In this document: positions 36,750 to 38,310 of the stretch, piece after piece | How the letters are laid out: each line of letters starts with the position of its first letter | Numbering within the stretch: position 1 is the stretch's first letter | Source: an uncultured Christensenellaceae bacterium | GTDB lineage: Bacteria > Bacillota > Clostridia > Christensenellales > UBA3700 | NCBI GenBank assembly: GCA_944380275.1 | Contig: CALWHB010000014.1 | Span: 1 to 38,310, forward strand | Length of the DNA stretch: 38,310 nucleotides | Reading direction: 5' to 3' | Made by a program: the position numbers and the translations under genes | Notes under the pieces: generated by a model | Seen by the model: only the letters and a program-made list of their open reading frames with translations | Database searches by the model: none | What the model was told of the DNA's origin: nothing

Positions 36750-36905
36750 TTACTTTTGTTTTATCGATGCGATAACCTTATAGGGATACCTTTTCAGAGC
36801 GATTTGCTTTGCCTCGGTTTCGTTGTCAGCCTGAACGGTAATTCTCAAACCGCTCCCGTGAGGATTGCCGCTTTCGTTTACAAATATTTCGTAAGTCTTT
36901 TTCAT
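36750..36905 (-). CDS. Small protein of unknown function (51 aa)
   Basis: A 51-codon frame, MKKTYEIFVNESGNPHGSGL... ending IASIKQK, with a strong AAAGGAG site 7 nt before the ATG. The pattern strand - GSGLRITVQADNETEAKQIALKRYP - VIASIKQ reads as beta-(loop)-beta-alpha-beta, a compact globular fold with a helix of about 12 residues. No family is recognised. It lies 16 bp after the 239-aa gene and 2 bp before the 60-aa gene, in one operon. Confidence 0.65.
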   Translation of the reverse strand: MKKTYEIFVNESGNPHGSGLRITVQADNETEAKQIALKRYPYKVIASIKQK

Positions 36906-36921
36906 GTTTTTCTCCTTTATA

Positions 36922-37641
36922 TTAGAGATTGTTGTACATAATTCTGAACCCCTCGTCGCTTGACATTTCGCAACAGTATTTCAGAAATTCTTTCAAGTCT
37001 TTGACCATGTTCAGTTTGTTATAATAGGTATTTTTGTCAAGCAGCCAGGCGTTTTCTTTTAGTACGTTTCTATTGATTGGCACAGATTCGTCCGTTCCCG
37101 AATATGCGGCCAGAAAATTGATAACGTGCATGAATACTGCAAGCTTGTTTTGAGAATCGCCGCAGGCATCGCTGTTTAATTCAAAGAAGTCAAACTTTGA
37201 CGCATATGCGAGAACAGGATTGTCCTCAAAAGATATGATTTCTTTAGAAGTCAGCTTGTTTATTCTGTCCTTTACCTCTCCGTTTTCATCAACTACAAAT
37301 GTTTTGGCTTGTCTGCAAAGCATACTCGTAACATAATTAAATGCAAAAGCGTTTCTGTTGATTGCATTACGACATTTATTGACAAGTTTACTGAAATAAT
37401 TTGTGGGCAATTTTTCGTTTCCGTACCCCAAAATCATAAAATAAACTTCGTCCGAAATCATGGGATTTATATCTCCCTTATGCTCTTCTCTGATTTTTTC
37501 CTCGAAAATATATCCGTTGGGAGCCGTATAGCTTTCCATTTTCGCTATCTCGTCTTCAATAGTATACTCGGGTACCTGAACATCATTTTTCTTAGGTTTT
37601 ATAATATCCTTTACCTTGTTGAACAAATCCTTTAATCCCAT
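36922..37641 (-). CDS. Uncharacterised 239-aa protein, lead gene of an XRE-controlled operon
   Basis: I do not recognise this protein. The N-terminus (MGLKDLFNKVKDIIKPKKN) can form an amphipathic basic helix, which might touch the membrane or a partner. The rest is mixed alpha/beta, with no signal peptide or membrane segment. Residues about 55-120 (ISDEVYFMILGYGNEKLPTNYFSKLVNKCRNAINRNAFAFNYV) are helical and hydrophobic. The C-terminus is helical (YYNKLNMVKDLKEFLKYCCEM). AGGAGAG lies before the ATG. It is transcribed from a TTGACA promoter whose spacer is a perfect palindrome, next to a divergent XRE repressor gene. Confidence 0.7.
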   Translation of the reverse strand: MGLKDLFNKVKDIIKPKKNDVQVPEYTIEDEIAKMESYTAPNGYIFEEKIREEHKGDINPMISDEVYFMILGYGNEKLPTNYFSKLVNKCRNAINRNAFAFNYVTSMLCRQAKTFVVDENGEVKDRINKLTSKEIISFEDNPVLAYASKFDFFELNSDACGDSQNKLAVFMHVINFLAAYSGTDESVPINRNVLKENAWLLDKNTYYNKLNMVKDLKEFLKYCCEMSSDEGFRIMYNNL

Positions 37642-37664
37642 ATATTCTCTCCTAATTATTCATT

Positions 37665-37686
37665 GATAGTAAATGAGAATTACTAT
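37665..37686. promoter_or_regulatory. Additional inverted repeat in the leader (candidate operator)
   Basis: ATAGTAA-ATGAGAA-TTACTAT, 7-bp arms, downstream of the operon promoter. A further TTTACTAT lies at about 37697-37703. These may be secondary repressor sites. Confidence 0.4.
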
Positions 37687-37698
37687 ATACATATATTT

Positions 37699-37726
37699 AC
37701 TATAATTCAGTTAACTGAATTGTCAA
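37699..37726 (-). promoter_or_regulatory. Promoter of the 239/51/60-aa operon
   Basis: Minus strand TTGACA (37721-37726), 16-bp spacer, TATAGT (37699-37704). The spacer coincides with a perfect palindrome, so repressor binding would block RNA polymerase. Confidence 0.78.
37704..37721. promoter_or_regulatory. Perfect 18-bp palindromic operator
   Basis: AATTCAGTTAACTGAATT is a perfect palindrome lying exactly between the -35 and -10 boxes of the operon promoter and 38 bp before the divergent XRE gene. Typical of a dimeric helix-turn-helix repressor site. Confidence 0.75.
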
Positions 37727-37759
37727 GTATTATTTTATAAACTGGTTTAAACTAATTTT

Positions 37760-37972
37760 ATGGAAATACTTAAATTTAGCGAAAGAATAGCAGAATCCAT
37801 AAAAAGCAGCGGCTATACTCAAAAAGACATTGCAAAAATGCTCAACATCAGCGAAAGCAATATTACGAATTGGAAAAAGGGCGACAATTTGCCATCTATA
37901 GACATCTTGTACAAACTTTGTGTGATTCTGCACGAAAGTGCCGATTATTTATTGGGGTTAGACAACAACTAA
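37760..37972 (+). CDS. XRE-family helix-turn-helix repressor
   Basis: A 70-aa single-domain Cro/C1-type DNA-binding protein: KFSERIAESIKSSGYTQKDIAKMLNISESNITNWKKGDNLPSIDILYKLCVILHESADYLLGL. The recognition helix is SESNITNWKKG, and the end DYLLGLDN is typical of the family. It should bind as a dimer, most likely to the 18-bp palindrome between its start and the divergent operon. No ribosome-binding site is visible; TAAACT lies 6 nt before the ATG, so its mRNA may also be leaderless. No toxin or phage gene is adjacent on this strand. Confidence 0.9.
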   Translation: MEILKFSERIAESIKSSGYTQKDIAKMLNISESNITNWKKGDNLPSIDILYKLCVILHESADYLLGLDNN

Positions 37973-37998
37973 TTCAATCTCAGATTTAATAAAAGCGA

Positions 37999-38145
37999 CG
38001 TTTTACTGCGCTTGTCAATCTTTGCTCCGCTCGGGCGAACCTGTGTTGCAACGCAACACGAGGTTTTACTTCTTCGCTTATGATAATGTTATACTTTGAC
38101 GCGCCTTCAGTAGGGGCTTGGTGCTGCGCACCAAAACCCTCGCGT
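37999..38145. repeat. 147-bp tandem repeat, unit 1
   Basis: From CGTTTTACTGCG to CCCTCGCGT. It contains two long hairpins: 38038-38065 (AACCTGTGTTGC/GCAACAC-G-AGGTT) and 38112-38140 (GGGGCTTGGTGC/GCACCAAAACCC). It differs from unit 2 by only a few substitutions. Confidence 0.88.
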
Positions 38146-38292
38146 CGTTTTACTGCGCTTGTCAATCCTTGCTCTGCTCGGGCGAACCTGTGTTGCAACG
38201 CAACACGAGGTTTTACTTCTTCTCTTACGATACTGTTATACTTTGACGCGCCTTCAGTAGGGGCTTGGTGCTGCGCACCAAAACCCTCGCGT
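38146..38292. repeat. 147-bp tandem repeat, unit 2
   Basis: Near-identical second copy with the same two hairpins (38185-38212 and 38259-38287). The trailing sequence to the window end (TTTACTGC...) may be the start of a third, diverged unit. I see no protein-coding gene in 37973-38310. Confidence 0.88.
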
Positions 38293-38310
38293 CATTATTT
38301 ACTGCCTCTT

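Noticed and set aside
37986..38198. 70-codon minus-strand frame in the 147-bp repeats
   Set aside because: It simply reads through the repeat, its protein is itself a repeat of RFARAEQ..TSAVKRR, and it has no ribosome-binding site.
37999..38292. Possible CRISPR array
   Set aside because: The units are 147 bp, contiguous, without spacers, and no cas genes are present.

Overview
The window looks like a chromosome segment from an uncultured, gut-dwelling Clostridia-type Firmicute. The grounds are a Spo0A-type regulator, a SAM-I (S-box) and a preQ1-I-like riboswitch, strong AGGAGG ribosome-binding sites, near-consensus TTGACA-N17-TATAAT promoters, an RqcP-type S4 protein, RecD2, and a bile-salt-hydrolase-family enzyme. 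Species-level placement is not possible from the sequence alone.

Region 1 (1-17,000, all minus strand) is a core information-processing block. It is read right to left: rpoB-rpoC, SAM-I riboswitch, metK, recD2, secA-prfB-tsaD, then the first 22 codons of rpsL. In most bacteria rpoBC is followed closely by rpsL-rpsG-fusA-tuf. Here five genes, with their own terminators and promoters, sit between. rpoB has no rplJL in front of it; instead it has two tandem perfect-consensus promoters and a structured leader.

Region 2 (17,230-20,750, plus strand) holds a HAD phosphatase, rqcP and a fused ispDF (isoprenoid MEP pathway) with short overlaps. A small membrane protein and an atypical Spo0A-like regulator with a degenerate receiver domain follow.

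Region 3 (20,800-31,700) is accessory metabolism. It has a minus-strand run (unknown 257-aa protein, GNAT, membrane protein, DUF1292-like, GrpB) plus a second DUF1292-like gene, and a preQ1-riboswitch-controlled VUT transporter overlapping an SDR gene. Next come a divergent EFR1-type flavodoxin-ferredoxin protein, a PP-loop amidotransferase-like protein, a GNAT-like/ASCH/bile salt hydrolase operon and a CDF metal exporter.

Region 4 (31,800-38,310) is more variable. It has a BspA-type leucine-rich-repeat lipoprotein, another lipoprotein, and a TIR-helical-TIR protein. After that comes an operon of unknown genes (239, 51, 60 and possibly 20 aa) whose promoter is overlaid by a perfect 18-bp palindrome next to a divergent XRE repressor, and finally two tandem 147-bp repeat units each folding into two long hairpins. 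The XRE/unknown operon and the neighbouring TIR protein are the best candidates for an undescribed (possibly anti-phage) system. Three plus-strand genes appear to have leaderless transcripts with extended -10 promoters.
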